A DNA stretch of 64,000 nucleotides from Lentzea sp. NBRC 105346 (GCF_030269605.1 NZ_BSTQ01000004.1:248001-312000); one strand, 5' to 3'; positions 23,904 to 32,630 are shown, numbered from the stretch's first letter. Notes: a model not told the origin generated them from the letters alone. A program made the numbers and translations.

Positions 23904-24749
23904 ATGAAGACTCTGCTCGCATTGGCACTCACCCTCGCTCCCACCCCGGTCCCGGCGCACGACGACGTTCAGCTGCAGACCGCGGGCAACTGCCGGTTCG
24001 GCACGATGTGGATCGTCACGGGCGACTGGGACGGCAAGGGCGGCGACGGCGTCGGCTTCGTCGACGCGTCCGGCTCCACCCTGAAGTGGACCGTTCGCAA
24101 CGCGCTCAGCGCGGGGCCCGCCGACAAGACCTTCAACTTCGGCGAGAAGTCCGCGGCCCCGCTGGTCGGGAACTGGGACGGCGCGGCCGGCGACGGTATC
24201 GGCACCGCCGACACCAGCAAGGGCGCCGAACTGCAGTGGAAGATCAGGAACTCGGCCTCGGCGGGCGCGGCCGAGAAGACGTTCTCCTTTGGCCCGTCGA
24301 ACTCTCGCTACGCCGTAGCCGGCGACTGGGACGGCAAGAGCGGTGACGGCATCGGCGTCGTCGTGGAGAGCGGGAACGACTTCGAGTGGCGCGTCCGCAA
24401 CTCCGTCGGCGCCGGGAGCCCATCGAAGATCTTCCCGTTCGGTACCAAGGCCGAGAGCGCGGAGGTCGGCAACTGGGACGGCAGCAGCGGTGACGGAATC
24501 GCCACGGTCTCCCGCGGCGACGGGCTCGGGTTCAAGCTGCGCAACAACGTGAGCGCGGGATCGGCCAACCACTCGTTCAACTTCGGCAGCGGCAAGACCG
24601 ACTGCCCGGTCACCGGTGACTGGGACGGCGACGGCGTCGACACCGTCGGCATCGTGCGACTGGTCCAGGTCGGCAACGACATCGTGCGCGAGTGGCAGCT
24701 GCGCAACAGCAACAGTGCCGGTGCCGCGGACGTCGTCTTCCGCTTCTGA
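23904..24749 (+). CDS. Secreted protein of five to six GDWDG repeats
   Basis: 281 residues, starting at the ATG in GGCATGAAG. A short signal (MKTLLALALTLAPTPVPA) precedes tandem units of about 48 residues. Each has the pattern GDWDGKGGDGVG...KWTVRNALSAGPADKTFNFG. The Asp-rich DWDGxxxDG core resembles the calcium-binding loops of FG-GAP/VCBS beta-propellers, so a Ca-stabilised propeller-like surface protein is likely. No catalytic motif is seen. An in-frame upstream ATG (23790) would destroy the signal peptide. A strong hairpin follows the stop. Confidence 0.78.
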   Translation: MKTLLALALTLAPTPVPAHDDVQLQTAGNCRFGTMWIVTGDWDGKGGDGVGFVDASGSTLKWTVRNALSAGPADKTFNFGEKSAAPLVGNWDGAAGDGIGTADTSKGAELQWKIRNSASAGAAEKTFSFGPSNSRYAVAGDWDGKSGDGIGVVVESGNDFEWRVRNSVGAGSPSKIFPFGTKAESAEVGNWDGSSGDGIATVSRGDGLGFKLRNNVSAGSANHSFNFGSGKTDCPVTGDWDGDGVDTVGIVRLVQVGNDIVREWQLRNSNSAGAADVVFRF

Positions 24750-24752
24750 GAT

Positions 24753-24794
24753 CGTGAGTGGTTTCCGTTGCTATCACGACGGAAACCACTCACG
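24753..24794 (+). terminator. Hairpin terminator
   Basis: A perfect 16-bp stem (24753-24768 with 24779-24794) and a 10-base loop begin 4 bp after the repeat-protein stop. Confidence 0.8.
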
Positions 24795-24914
24795 ACCCTG
24801 GGCCTGCAACCAAGCTGCACCCGACCTGCAACCGATCACTACCGGCCGGCGCCGCCAGGTGGCGCGAACCTGGTGGCGTCAGCCGGTAGTTGTGGGTTCA
24901 GACGGGAGATCCAA

Positions 24915-26462
24915 GTGCTCGGTGTACGCGTTGCCGTGGTGCTGGCCGCCGCCTCGATCGTGGCGTCCTCGATGGTGGGTGTGGTCGAGGCCGCCGGGGA
25001 CCCCATTCGGCCGACCGGGGGAAACCCCGTCAAGGACCAGTACATCGTGGTGCTCGAGGACAACGTCTCCACGCCGTCGGAGGACGTCGGGTCCGAGCTC
25101 ACCCGCAAGCACGGCGGCAAGCTGCGCAAGGCCTGGTCGGCCGCGCTCAAAGGGTTCTCGATGGAGATGACGGAGGAGAAGGCGCAGCGCCTGGCCGCCG
25201 ATGACCGCGTCGCGTACGTGGAGCCGGTCATCGAGATGCAGGTCGAGGAGACGCAGTCCGGTGCGACGTGGGGGCTGGACCGCATCGACCAGAAGGCTCT
25301 GCCGCTGGACACCAAGTACAACTACGCGACCACGGCCGCGAACGTCACCGCGTACATTTTGGACACCGGCATCCGCTTCTCCCACACCGAGTTCGGCGGC
25401 CGGGCGGTCCGCGGGTTCGACGCGATCGGCGACACCTACAACGGTCAGGACTGCCAGGGCCACGGCACGCACGTCGCGGGCACCGTCGGCGGCATGACGT
25501 ACGGCGTGGCGAAGCAGGTCAAGCTGGTCGCGGTCCGGGTGCTCAACTGCCAGGGTTCGGGCACGAGCGAAGGGATCATCAGCGGCATCAACTGGGTGAC
25601 GGCCAACGCCGTGAAGCCCGCGGTGGTGAACATGAGCCTGGGCGGCGGCGTGAACTCCTCGCTCGACCAGGCGGTGCGCAACTCGATCGCCGCCGGCATC
25701 ACCTTCGCGATCGCCGCGGGCAACGGCAACTCCTCGGGCGTGCCCCAGGACGCCTGCACGCTGTCCCCGGCCCGCGTCACCGAGGCGATCACGGTCGGCG
25801 CGATCGACAAGACCGACACCAAGGCGTCGTTCTCCAACTACGGCACCTGTCTCGACCTGTTCGCCCCCGGTGTGTCGATCACCTCGTCGACGATGACCAG
25901 CGACACCTCGTCCGGGCTGATGAGCGGCACGTCGATGGCGACGCCGCACGTCGCCGGCGCGGCGGCGCTGTACCTGGCGGCCAACCCGACGGCCACCCCG
26001 CTGCAGGTCCGGGACGCGCTCGTGAAGGCCGCGACGCCGAACATGGTCAAGAACCCCATGACGGGCTCGCCCAACCTCAAGCTCTACACCGACGGCCTGG
26101 CCGCGACGCCGCTGCCCTCGGTGTTCAGCAGCTCGACCGACGTGCCGATCCCCGGCACGGGCACGGTGACGAGCCCGATCACCGTGATCGGCCGGACGGG
26201 CAACGCCTCCACCACGCTCAAGGTCGACGTGAACATCAAGCACACCGCGCGCGGTGACCTGGTGCTCGACCTGATCGCGCCGGACGGCACCGCCTACCGG
26301 CTGCGGAACGCCGCGACGACCGACACCACGGACAACCTGGTGGGGACCTACACCGTCAACGCGTCGAGCGAGCTCGCGAACGGCCTCTGGAACCTGAAGG
26401 TGCAGGACGTGGCCCACATCAACGACAAGGGCTACGTCGACTCGTGGCAGCTCACCTTCTGA
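24915..26462 (+). CDS. Secreted S8 subtilisin-like serine protease with P-domain
   Basis: 515 residues from a GTG at 24915 with GGGAGAT upstream. The earlier in-frame ATG at 24768 lies in the preceding terminator and is rejected. Order: signal peptide (to about residue 27), inhibitor I9 propeptide (DQYIVVLEDN ... VAYVEPVIEM), and a peptidase S8 domain with D150 (AYILDTG), H183 (GHGTHVAGT) and S340 (SGTSMATPHVAG). A proprotein-convertase P/Homo B beta domain at the C-terminus is recognisable from GDLVLDLIAPDGTAYRLRN and ends DSWQLTF. The enzyme should self-process its propeptide and act outside the cell. Confidence 0.95.
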   Translation: MLGVRVAVVLAAASIVASSMVGVVEAAGDPIRPTGGNPVKDQYIVVLEDNVSTPSEDVGSELTRKHGGKLRKAWSAALKGFSMEMTEEKAQRLAADDRVAYVEPVIEMQVEETQSGATWGLDRIDQKALPLDTKYNYATTAANVTAYILDTGIRFSHTEFGGRAVRGFDAIGDTYNGQDCQGHGTHVAGTVGGMTYGVAKQVKLVAVRVLNCQGSGTSEGIISGINWVTANAVKPAVVNMSLGGGVNSSLDQAVRNSIAAGITFAIAAGNGNSSGVPQDACTLSPARVTEAITVGAIDKTDTKASFSNYGTCLDLFAPGVSITSSTMTSDTSSGLMSGTSMATPHVAGAAALYLAANPTATPLQVRDALVKAATPNMVKNPMTGSPNLKLYTDGLAATPLPSVFSSSTDVPIPGTGTVTSPITVIGRTGNASTTLKVDVNIKHTARGDLVLDLIAPDGTAYRLRNAATTDTTDNLVGTYTVNASSELANGLWNLKVQDVAHINDKGYVDSWQLTF

Positions 26463-26565
26463 TCATCCGATCCGGTGAGCACTCGAAATCCGGACGCCCG
26501 GGTCAGGTCTGCCCGATGAGCACGTGCCCCCGAAGCACACGTGCACAGGTGGAGGCCTGACCCAG

Positions 26566-27126
26566 ATGCCCGACTCACGCACGCCCGTGCGCCACAGCTG
26601 GATGGCGCCCGCCGTGGCCTTCGCGGCCGCCCTGACCATCACGCTGGCCGCGACCCGGGACCAGCCGGTCGAGCCGGCCCGTGCCGACCTGGTGGTCGAT
26701 GTCGACGACGAGGTCACCGAGATCGTCGAGGACCGGATGGTGACCTACCGGATCACGGTCGCCAACAACACTCACCGCGACCTCCACGGGCTCGAGCTCG
26801 CGGTGACGTCGTCCGCCAGCCTGGACGTGAGCCCGAGACGGCCGTGGCCGATCGACGTGGGTGCCGGCGCCACGGCCGTCGTCGAGGTGAACGGTGTGCT
26901 GCACGATCCGCCCCAGCACCTGGTCGAGGTCGTCGTCACGGCGTGCGTCTCGGGCGATGCCGCCCCCACGGTGTGCCGGTCCGACGTCGACAGCGTCCCC
27001 GCGGGGGACGACGGAGACGGCGGCTGGAGCTGGCTGATGATCGTGATGCTGATCGGTCAGCTGCTCGTGACGCTGCCGATCGTGGTGCTGGTGGGGGCGG
27101 CCGCGTTCCGGTCACGCAAGCGGTGA
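26566..27126 (+). CDS. Membrane-anchored protein with single DUF11-like domain
   Basis: 186 residues from the ATG preceded by GGAGG. An N-terminal hydrophobic segment (AVAFAAALTITLAA) precedes an extracellular beta domain with the DUF11-type pattern VEDRMVTYRITVANNTHRDLHGLEL. A Gly/Asp linker and a C-terminal transmembrane helix with a positive tail (AAAFRSRKR) follow. It may be a cell-surface scaffold. I see no LPXTG-type motif. It shares the domain type with the giant DUF11 protein at 36493. Function unknown. Confidence 0.65.
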   Translation: MPDSRTPVRHSWMAPAVAFAAALTITLAATRDQPVEPARADLVVDVDDEVTEIVEDRMVTYRITVANNTHRDLHGLELAVTSSASLDVSPRRPWPIDVGAGATAVVEVNGVLHDPPQHLVEVVVTACVSGDAAPTVCRSDVDSVPAGDDGDGGWSWLMIVMLIGQLLVTLPIVVLVGAAAFRSRKR

Positions 27127-27141
27127 CCTGCGGTTGATCTA

Positions 27142-27164
27142 TGACCGGGCATACGTCCCGGTCA
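27142..27164 (+). terminator. Hairpin terminator
   Basis: TGACCGGG and CCCGGTCA form an 8-bp stem with a 7-base loop, 16 bp past the stop of the DUF11-like gene. The rest of the 27127-27385 gap is relatively AT-rich. Confidence 0.55.
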
Positions 27165-27214
27165 GTGTCACCCACACCGTCGTGGTGCGGTGAGCTGCTC
27201 GCCCGTTGTGCTAC

Positions 27215-27231
27215 TGAGAATCATTTTCTCG
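27215..27231. promoter_or_regulatory. Fur/Zur-like box
   Basis: TGAGAATCATTTTCTCG resembles the Zur/Fur-family palindrome TGAAAATCATTTTCA with two or three changes and stands out in GC-rich DNA. It precedes a possible cysteine-containing small ORF and then the LuxR gene. The regulator is inferred from sequence resemblance only. Confidence 0.4.
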
Positions 27232-27264
27232 CCGTGAACCACTCGATCGAGTGGAGGCATGACA

Positions 27265-27357
27265 GTGGTGCGTAAGCGTTGGAGGTGCGAGGGTCTGGCA
27301 TCGTGTCCGGATTGCGCTGTTCGGCCTAATTGGAAACTGACGGGTTTCAATTGGTAA
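27265..27357 (+). CDS. Possible 30-residue Cys-containing peptide
   Basis: A short frame with GGAGG at 27253-27257, seven bases before a GTG at 27265. Alternative starts are an ATG at 27259, too close to the RBS, and a GTG at 27268. It reads MVRKRWRCEGLASCPDCAVR and ends WKLTGFNW before TAA. Three cysteines (Cx5Cx2C) could bind a metal, which would fit the Zur-like box 34 bp upstream. No family is recognised, and it could be fortuitous. Confidence 0.3.
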   Translation: MVRKRWRCEGLASCPDCAVRPNWKLTGFNW

Positions 27358-27385
27358 TTTCGATGAGTTTTTCAAAGAGGTATAC

Positions 27386-28012
27386 GTGCGTCTGATCCGG
27401 GTCGCGTTGGTCGAATCATTGCCGCTGATGAAGTGCGGTGTTCAGACGGTCGTCTCCGAGCATCCGTTGCTGGAATGGGCGGGCGCGGTGAGCACCACTC
27501 GCGAAGCCGTTGAGCTGTGCGAGTCGGCGCGTCCCGACGTTCTGCTCATCACGTCCGCCAGTGATCCGGGATGGCACCGCTGTCAGCTGCTGACCCGGCT
27601 GTTCCGGCAACTCACCGTGGTGGTGCTGCTCGGTGCGGACGCCCGCACCGCGGACCACATCGCGATGGCCCGCCTGCACGGCGTCCGGGCGCTCGTGCCG
27701 CTGGAGGCCGACCCCGGCCGGCTGGTCGCGGCGATCACCGCGGGCGTCTCGGCCGGTCACTTCGTCGATCCGTCGCTCGCGACGGGGGCGGCGAGCGTCT
27801 CGACGCGCGGGACCAAGTCACTGTCCCGCCGGGAGTACGAGGTGCTGCAGTTGATCGCGGAGGGGCGCACGGCGGTGCAGATCGCCCTGCGGCTGCAGAT
27901 CACCGCCGAGACGGCGCGCACCCACGTGCGCCGCATCCTGCGCAAGCTCGAGGCGAGGGATCGGGCCCACGCCGTGGCGAGGGCCTACGAGCTGTCCGTT
28001 CTGTCGAGGTGA
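27386..28012 (+). CDS. LuxR-family regulator with non-phosphorylatable receiver domain (copy 1)
   Basis: 208 residues from a GTG with AAGAGG upstream. The N-terminal ~120 residues have the NarL/FixJ receiver shape, but key residues are missing. The acidic pair is ES (VALVESLP), the phospho-Asp position reads PDVLLITS, and the switch Thr and conserved Lys are absent (VVLLGAD, LVPLEAD). The C-terminal LuxR helix-turn-helix is intact: LSRREYEVLQLIAEGRTAVQIA and TARTHVRRILRKLEARDRA. It should bind DNA independently of phosphorylation, or through a ligand or partner. It is the paralogue of the gene at 43291, and both are followed by the same small protein and ECF sigma types. Confidence 0.88.
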   Translation: MRLIRVALVESLPLMKCGVQTVVSEHPLLEWAGAVSTTREAVELCESARPDVLLITSASDPGWHRCQLLTRLFRQLTVVVLLGADARTADHIAMARLHGVRALVPLEADPGRLVAAITAGVSAGHFVDPSLATGAASVSTRGTKSLSRREYEVLQLIAEGRTAVQIALRLQITAETARTHVRRILRKLEARDRAHAVARAYELSVLSR

Positions 28013-28035
28013 GATGTTCACGACGAGGTGGTGGC

Positions 28036-28353
28036 ATGTGGTGCGGTCCCTTGACCCGCTGGTTGTTGTCCCGGCGGCGCGAGCTGGTCGTTCCTTACCG
28101 GGACGTGCGCGGCCGGCGGACGATCGCGGTGGTGCGCAAGAGCATGGGGTTCGTGCGGCTGGACGGGGACGGCTTCGGGCCGATCTACCTGTCGGCGTCG
28201 CGGGTCGACCAGCTGCGCGCGGCACTCAGGACGGCGGTGTTCGACCTCGATCGGCTCGACGAGCGGGACGCGGGGCCGGGTCTGGTGGTGGACATCCCCG
28301 CGCAGCGGACCGGCGAGGCGCGACCCGGAAAAGTCGATCACCCGGCGGGGTGA
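28036..28353 (+). CDS. Small conserved protein of the LuxR-ECF cassette (copy 1)
   Basis: 105 residues from the ATG at 28036 (MWCGPLTRWLLSRRRE), 23 bp after the LuxR stop. The core GFVRLDGDGFGPIYLSASRV and QLRAALRTAVFDLDRLDE is matched by the protein at 44179-44463 (FGPVYLSPLQV, RLRAALKTAA). The core looks like a small alpha/beta DNA- or ligand-binding fold. Its repeated position between LuxR and ECF sigma genes suggests a regulatory partner. No named family is recognised. A 7-bp hairpin overlaps the stop (28337-28354). Confidence 0.7.
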   Translation: MWCGPLTRWLLSRRRELVVPYRDVRGRRTIAVVRKSMGFVRLDGDGFGPIYLSASRVDQLRAALRTAVFDLDRLDERDAGPGLVVDIPAQRTGEARPGKVDHPAG

Positions 28354-28485
28354 TGGCACTACCCAATTTTTGGGACGTTCTTCGATGTTTGGCTGCTCGA
28401 TCGTGTGTCCCTTCGCGCTTTGGTGATGTCGGCTTCCTTGCAAGATCAAGCGGTTGTACTTTGTGAGTCCACGTCGGGGCGAGGA

Positions 28486-29274
28486 ATGAAGGGTTTTCAC
28501 GACCACCTTGAGGCGGTGAAAATGGACGGCGAAGTCCACGACATCGAATTCGGCCTGGTAGAGGCGGTTCGGTCGGGGAACCGTAGTGCGTTCAGCGAGC
28601 TCTATCGGCGGAATTTCGCGGCCGCGCACGGCTTCGCGTGCAAACTGACGGGAACGGCGCAGGGTGCCGACGACCTGGTCGCCGAGGCGTTCGTCAAGGT
28701 GTTCACCCGGATCATCGCGGGTGGCGGCCCGACTTCGATGTTCCGCGCCTACCTGCTGACGACCATCCGCACCACCTACTACAAGCAGCTGGCCCGCGAG
28801 CGCATGGTCGACCGGTACGCCGAGGTCACCGACAGCATGCTGCCCGCGGACGACAGCGACCCGTTCACCGACCGGCTCGAGGCCCAGCTGGCGATGAAGG
28901 CGCTCGGGAGCCTGCCGGAGCGGTGGCGGACCGTGCTCGTGCTGCTGGAGCTGGAGCGGCTGACCACGGCGGCGGTCGCGGACCTGCTCGGACTGCGGGC
29001 GAACGCGGTCGCGGCACTGGCGTTCCGCGCCCGTGAGGCGCTGCGGGTCGCCTATGTGCAGATGCACGTCAAGGCCGCGGCCGAGGACGTGTGCCGGGAG
29101 TCGGTGAACAACCTGGCCGCGTTGTTCTGCGGCCGGCTGACCCGTGGCCGGCGGGACCGGGTGCGGGAGCACCTGCGGACGTGCGACGCGTGCGCCAGTG
29201 CCGCGACCGAGGTGTCCGAGCTGTTGGCGCAGCTCGCCCGGCGCGTGCCGCGCACCCGTCCACTCGCGGCCTGA
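28486..29274 (+). CDS. ECF sigma factor with fused C-terminal zinc-finger (ZAS-like) domain (copy 1)
   Basis: 262 residues from the ATG at 28486 (GGGGCGAGGA upstream); another ATG lies 12 codons later. Sigma region 2 is visible as AFSELYRRNFAAAHGFACKL...GADDLVAEAFVKVF, and region 4 as SLPERWRTVLVLLELERL...ALAFRAREALRVAY. The C-terminus continues about 70 residues with LAALFCGRLTRGRRDRV and HLRTCDAC, the Hx3Cx2C pattern of zinc-binding anti-sigma domains. Thus the inhibitor may be built into the sigma factor. It is paralogous to 45488-46306. Confidence 0.88.
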   Translation: MKGFHDHLEAVKMDGEVHDIEFGLVEAVRSGNRSAFSELYRRNFAAAHGFACKLTGTAQGADDLVAEAFVKVFTRIIAGGGPTSMFRAYLLTTIRTTYYKQLARERMVDRYAEVTDSMLPADDSDPFTDRLEAQLAMKALGSLPERWRTVLVLLELERLTTAAVADLLGLRANAVAALAFRAREALRVAYVQMHVKAAAEDVCRESVNNLAALFCGRLTRGRRDRVREHLRTCDACASAATEVSELLAQLARRVPRTRPLAA

Positions 29275-29517
29275 CGCCGATTCGCGAGAGGGTTCTCACT
29301 TCACGCTTGGGGTCACCCGATCGAGTTAACGCACACCAGTGGTCGGAAAATACCGATCCGCGTTGTCCCAGATCTGCGGTAGCGCTGTGTGTGCGCGGTT
29401 GAGAAACCTTGTCACGTTTCGGTTCGATGTGTTCTTCAAGCCACATCGATGTCCGGCGTTCCCCGTACTCTGCTCGCGAGTTGCGCGCCATAGGTCCAGG
29501 AAGGGGCGGGATCGGTA

Positions 29518-30189
29518 GTGCCCTTGCGGGATGTCGTCGGTCTCATGCAGGAAGCCGTGCTGTTGCTGGATGCCGACCGCCGAGTGGAGATGGTGAACAG
29601 AGCCGCGGCCGATCTTCTGGGTGACGAACGCATAGTCGGCCGCACGATCAGTGAGTTCCTCCCCGAGGACACGGCGGCGGTGCTGGGCGATCTATGTGAC
29701 AAGGTCACGGAACCCGGTGCCTGCGTCGAGCACTTCGCCGCGGCACCCGATCCGCTCACCGACCTCGGCCGTGCTCCGTCGATCTCCGTGCGCGTCGCCC
29801 GCGTGGACGACGTCGTGCTGTGCACGTGGCTACCCGGTTGGGTTGGAGACGGAGGCGACCACGAGCAGGTCACCGCGGCGGATCGGATGGAGCTGGCCAA
29901 GGCCGCCGACGCGCTGGGCGACACCGGCTTCGGCCTGTTCTCGCTCGACCTCATGAGCGGCAGGCTGATCGGATCGAGCGGCCTGCGGGTGATCTTCGGT
30001 GAGTCCGATCTCGAGTCGGCCGTGTCGGGCTCCGCTGCCTGGCGGGCACTGATCACGCGCGGAGAGCCGATGGACGTCGAGATCGAGTTGGACTCCGAGC
30101 GCCGGGTGCGGGTGACCGGGCGGGTCGAGGCGGGTGCCGACGGCCATCCCGCTGTCGTGCGCGGGCTGTGCAGCGTCGTGCGGTCGTGA
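29518..30189 (+). CDS. PAS-domain protein
   Basis: 223 residues from a GTG preceded by AAGGGGCGGG. The N-terminal 55 residues form a PAS domain (LMQEAVLLLDADRRVEMVNR, AAADLLGDERIVGRTISEFL). A second PAS-like part begins near residue 125 (MELAKAADALGDTGFGLFSLD). There is no kinase, GGDEF or HTH output, so it is probably a sensory partner protein. It stands between the ECF sigma gene and the glycan operon, separated from them by 243 and 96 bp. Signal unknown. Confidence 0.72.
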   Translation: MPLRDVVGLMQEAVLLLDADRRVEMVNRAAADLLGDERIVGRTISEFLPEDTAAVLGDLCDKVTEPGACVEHFAAAPDPLTDLGRAPSISVRVARVDDVVLCTWLPGWVGDGGDHEQVTAADRMELAKAADALGDTGFGLFSLDLMSGRLIGSSGLRVIFGESDLESAVSGSAAWRALITRGEPMDVEIELDSERRVRVTGRVEAGADGHPAVVRGLCSVVRS

Positions 30190-30285
30190 ACCCGCGTTTC
30201 TGACGCGGCGCAAGCATTTCCGGGGCACGTCAGTCTTTCGTGTGTTCGCGGATAACCGACGCGCGGCGAACTGATCTGTCACTGC

Positions 30286-31686
30286 GTGCGCGAACTTCGG
30301 GAATGCAACGCGTCCGGCGCCCTCGACGCCACGAGACGCAGGCTCCTGCTGACGGGAATCGACGTGTCGGCGTGGGCGATCGCGATCACCACTGTGACGT
30401 GGTTCCGGCTCGCCCGGGATGCGACATACGTCGATGCCGTCCGGCTCCTGTGTTTCATCCTGCTGGTCCTCGCGATGGTCCCGGTCGTCGGCATGGCCGC
30501 GCGCCTTTACCAGGGGCGGGTGGGCGGCATCGAGGAGTCGGTGCGGCTCGCGTGGGTCGCATTGCTCACCGGAGTGCTGGCCGCCGCCATGGATTTCGTG
30601 GTTCCGCTGGTGCCCCAGGCGATCCCGATGAACGCGGCCCTCGTCGCGGTGGTCATCGGCTGGTCGGCACGGCAGGTGATCCGCCGCGACTACGCGAGCA
30701 CGCGGCGAGTGATCGTCTTCGGTGCGGGTGACACCGGGGAGCGGCTCGCGCGCTCCATGATGGACGTACCCGATTGCGGGTACCAGCCGGTGGCGTTCCT
30801 CGACGACGCGCCGGTTCAGCGGGTGTCGCGGATCGGCGGCGTACCGGTCCGCGGCACCCGCCACGACATCGCGAAGGTGGCGGCGCGAACCGGCGCTTCG
30901 CTGCTCGTCCTGGCCGTGCCCTCCGTTGACGCCGAGGTCCTGCGGGCGGCGCACGACGCAGGCCTGGAAGTGCTGGCACTCCCGGACGACGCGCCCGAGG
31001 CGGATGTCGCCGACCTGCACGTGCTCGACGCCGTCGCACCACCCGCCGGTGCCGTCCGCGAACACCTCGCGGGCAAGCGGGTCCTGGTCACCGGTGCGGC
31101 CGGGACGATCGGTGCCGAGCTGTCCCGGCAGATCCACCAGGCCGGGCCCGCCCGGCTGTTCCTCCTCGATCGTGACGTGCCGGGGTTGCACGACGTGCGC
31201 GGGTCGATCGGCGGTGCGGACGTCCTGCCGGTCGACATCCGCGACTCCGAGGCCGTGCGCGGGGTGTTCGCGCGGTGCCTGCCCGAGGTGGTGCTGCATG
31301 CTGCGGCGTTCCAGCACGGGCGGTACCCGCTGGAAGCGTGGCGCACCAACGTGCTCGGCACGTACTACGTCCTGGAGGCGGCACTGTCGGCCGGTGTGCG
31401 CACCTTCGTCAACATCTCCGCGGACGAGGCCGCCGACGCGACGTGCGTCCTCGGCCGCTCCGAGCGCATCGGCGAACGCCTGACGGCCGACGCGGCGGCC
31501 CGCTCCGGTGGCGAGTACCTGTCCGTGCGGCTCGGCGACGCGAGCCCGGACGCGGTGCGGCAGGTGCTCACCCAGCGGCCGGCCGGGGTCGCCGCGCCAC
31601 CGCTCGATCCCGCGCACCTGTTGTCGCTCGCCTTGGGGGACAACGAGATCGCCGCGATGACCGAGTGCGCGGGTATCGCCTCGTGA
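30286..31686 (+). CDS. CapD/FlaA1-like polysaccharide biosynthesis protein, catalytically degenerate
   Basis: 466 residues from a GTG. Four N-terminal membrane helices (to about 125) are followed by a first Rossmann domain (VIVFGAGDTGERLARSM) and an NAD-binding SDR domain (RVLVTGAAGTIGAELSRQIH). This is the layout of membrane nucleotide-sugar 4,6-dehydratases, but shorter than the usual ~600. The catalytic STDKA...MGxxK segment reads SADEAADATCVLGRSERIGE, so the key lysines are replaced. It may act as a scaffold or an altered enzyme. The stop overlaps the epimerase start (GTGA). First gene of the glycan operon. Confidence 0.8.
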   Translation: MRELRECNASGALDATRRRLLLTGIDVSAWAIAITTVTWFRLARDATYVDAVRLLCFILLVLAMVPVVGMAARLYQGRVGGIEESVRLAWVALLTGVLAAAMDFVVPLVPQAIPMNAALVAVVIGWSARQVIRRDYASTRRVIVFGAGDTGERLARSMMDVPDCGYQPVAFLDDAPVQRVSRIGGVPVRGTRHDIAKVAARTGASLLVLAVPSVDAEVLRAAHDAGLEVLALPDDAPEADVADLHVLDAVAPPAGAVREHLAGKRVLVTGAAGTIGAELSRQIHQAGPARLFLLDRDVPGLHDVRGSIGGADVLPVDIRDSEAVRGVFARCLPEVVLHAAAFQHGRYPLEAWRTNVLGTYYVLEAALSAGVRTFVNISADEAADATCVLGRSERIGERLTADAAARSGGEYLSVRLGDASPDAVRQVLTQRPAGVAAPPLDPAHLLSLALGDNEIAAMTECAGIAS

Positions 31687-32630
31687 AGGTCGTTGTCACC
31701 GGCGGCGCCGGATTCATCGGCGCCAACCTCTGCCGTGAGCTGGCCGGTCGAGGGGCCGACGTGGTGGCGCTGGACGATCTCAGCACCGGGCGGCGCGAGA
31801 ACCTCGCCGGACTCGATGTGGAACTGCGCGTGCAGTCCGTGCTCGACCGTGACGCGGTGATGTACGCATGCGGGGGTGCCGACGCGGTGGTGCACCTCGC
31901 GTCGGTCCCGTCCGCGACGCGGTCACTGGTGAATCCGCGGCACAGTCACGACGTCAACGCGACGGGTGCGCTGGAGGTGCTGGAGGCCGCCTGCGCGGCC
32001 GGAACCTCCGTGGTGCTCGGCTCTTCGGGCTCCGTGTACGGCCGCAACCCGGCGTTGCCCAGGTCGGAGGAAATGGCCTGTACACCGCTGAGCCCGTACG
32101 CCACGGGAAAGCTCGCGGCGGAGCACTACGCGTTGTCCTTCCAGCAGTGCTTCGATCTCCCGTGCGTCGTGTTCCGCTGCTTCAGCGTGTTCGGACCGTT
32201 GCAGCGTCCCGATCACCCGTACTCCGCGGCCGTGCCCGCCTTCATCTGGGCGGCGCTGCGCGGCGAACCGCTTGTCGTGTACGGAAACGGCGAACAGACC
32301 AGGGACTTCACGTTCGTGGACTCGGTCGTGGACGTGCTGGCCGAGGCCGTGCGGCTCAGGTTCAGCTGTGCCCGTCCGGTGAACCTGGCGTTCGGCACGC
32401 GCACGAGTATCAACGAGCTCATCGCACTGCTGTCCGCCCTGTTCGGCCGCGAGCTCGACGTCGTGCGCAGGCCGGCCCGCGCGGGAGAGGTGCGGCACTC
32501 CCAGGCGTCCGGGTCCGTGCTGCGCCGGGCGTTCCCGCGGGTCAAGCCGATGCCGCTGGAGATCGGGCTCAGCCGGACCATCGAATGGGCGGAACGGTTG
32601 CTGCACGCGGAGAACAGGTCCACCGCATGA
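31683..32630 (+). CDS. NAD-dependent nucleotide-sugar epimerase/dehydratase
   Basis: 315-residue extended SDR, UDP-glucose 4-epimerase-like. It has NAD motif VTGGAGFIGANL, catalytic Ser/Thr in LGSSGSVYG, YxxxK as YATGK, and a substrate loop FGPLQRPDHPYSAAVP. The C-terminal NLAFGTRTSINELIALL is typical of WbpP/GalE-type enzymes. It starts at a GTG overlapping the preceding stop and overlaps the next start (ATGA). It probably supplies a modified sugar nucleotide to the glycosyltransferases that follow; the exact sugar is unknown. Confidence 0.9.
   Translation: MKVVVTGGAGFIGANLCRELAGRGADVVALDDLSTGRRENLAGLDVELRVQSVLDRDAVMYACGGADAVVHLASVPSATRSLVNPRHSHDVNATGALEVLEAACAAGTSVVLGSSGSVYGRNPALPRSEEMACTPLSPYATGKLAAEHYALSFQQCFDLPCVVFRCFSVFGPLQRPDHPYSAAVPAFIWAALRGEPLVVYGNGEQTRDFTFVDSVVDVLAEAVRLRFSCARPVNLAFGTRTSINELIALLSALFGRELDVVRRPARAGEVRHSQASGSVLRRAFPRVKPMPLEIGLSRTIEWAERLLHAENRSTA

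Noticed and set aside
28337-28378. Short hairpins around the stop of the 105-residue cassette protein (7-bp stem, then CCCAA-TTT-TTGGG)
   Set aside because: Stems are short and the next gene seems to belong to the same unit, so I did not list a terminator.
31868-32626. Extension of the double glycosyltransferase frame into the epimerase gene
   Set aside because: The ATG at 32627 gives the usual GT N-terminus and an ATGA overlap; the upstream part is the epimerase read in the wrong frame.
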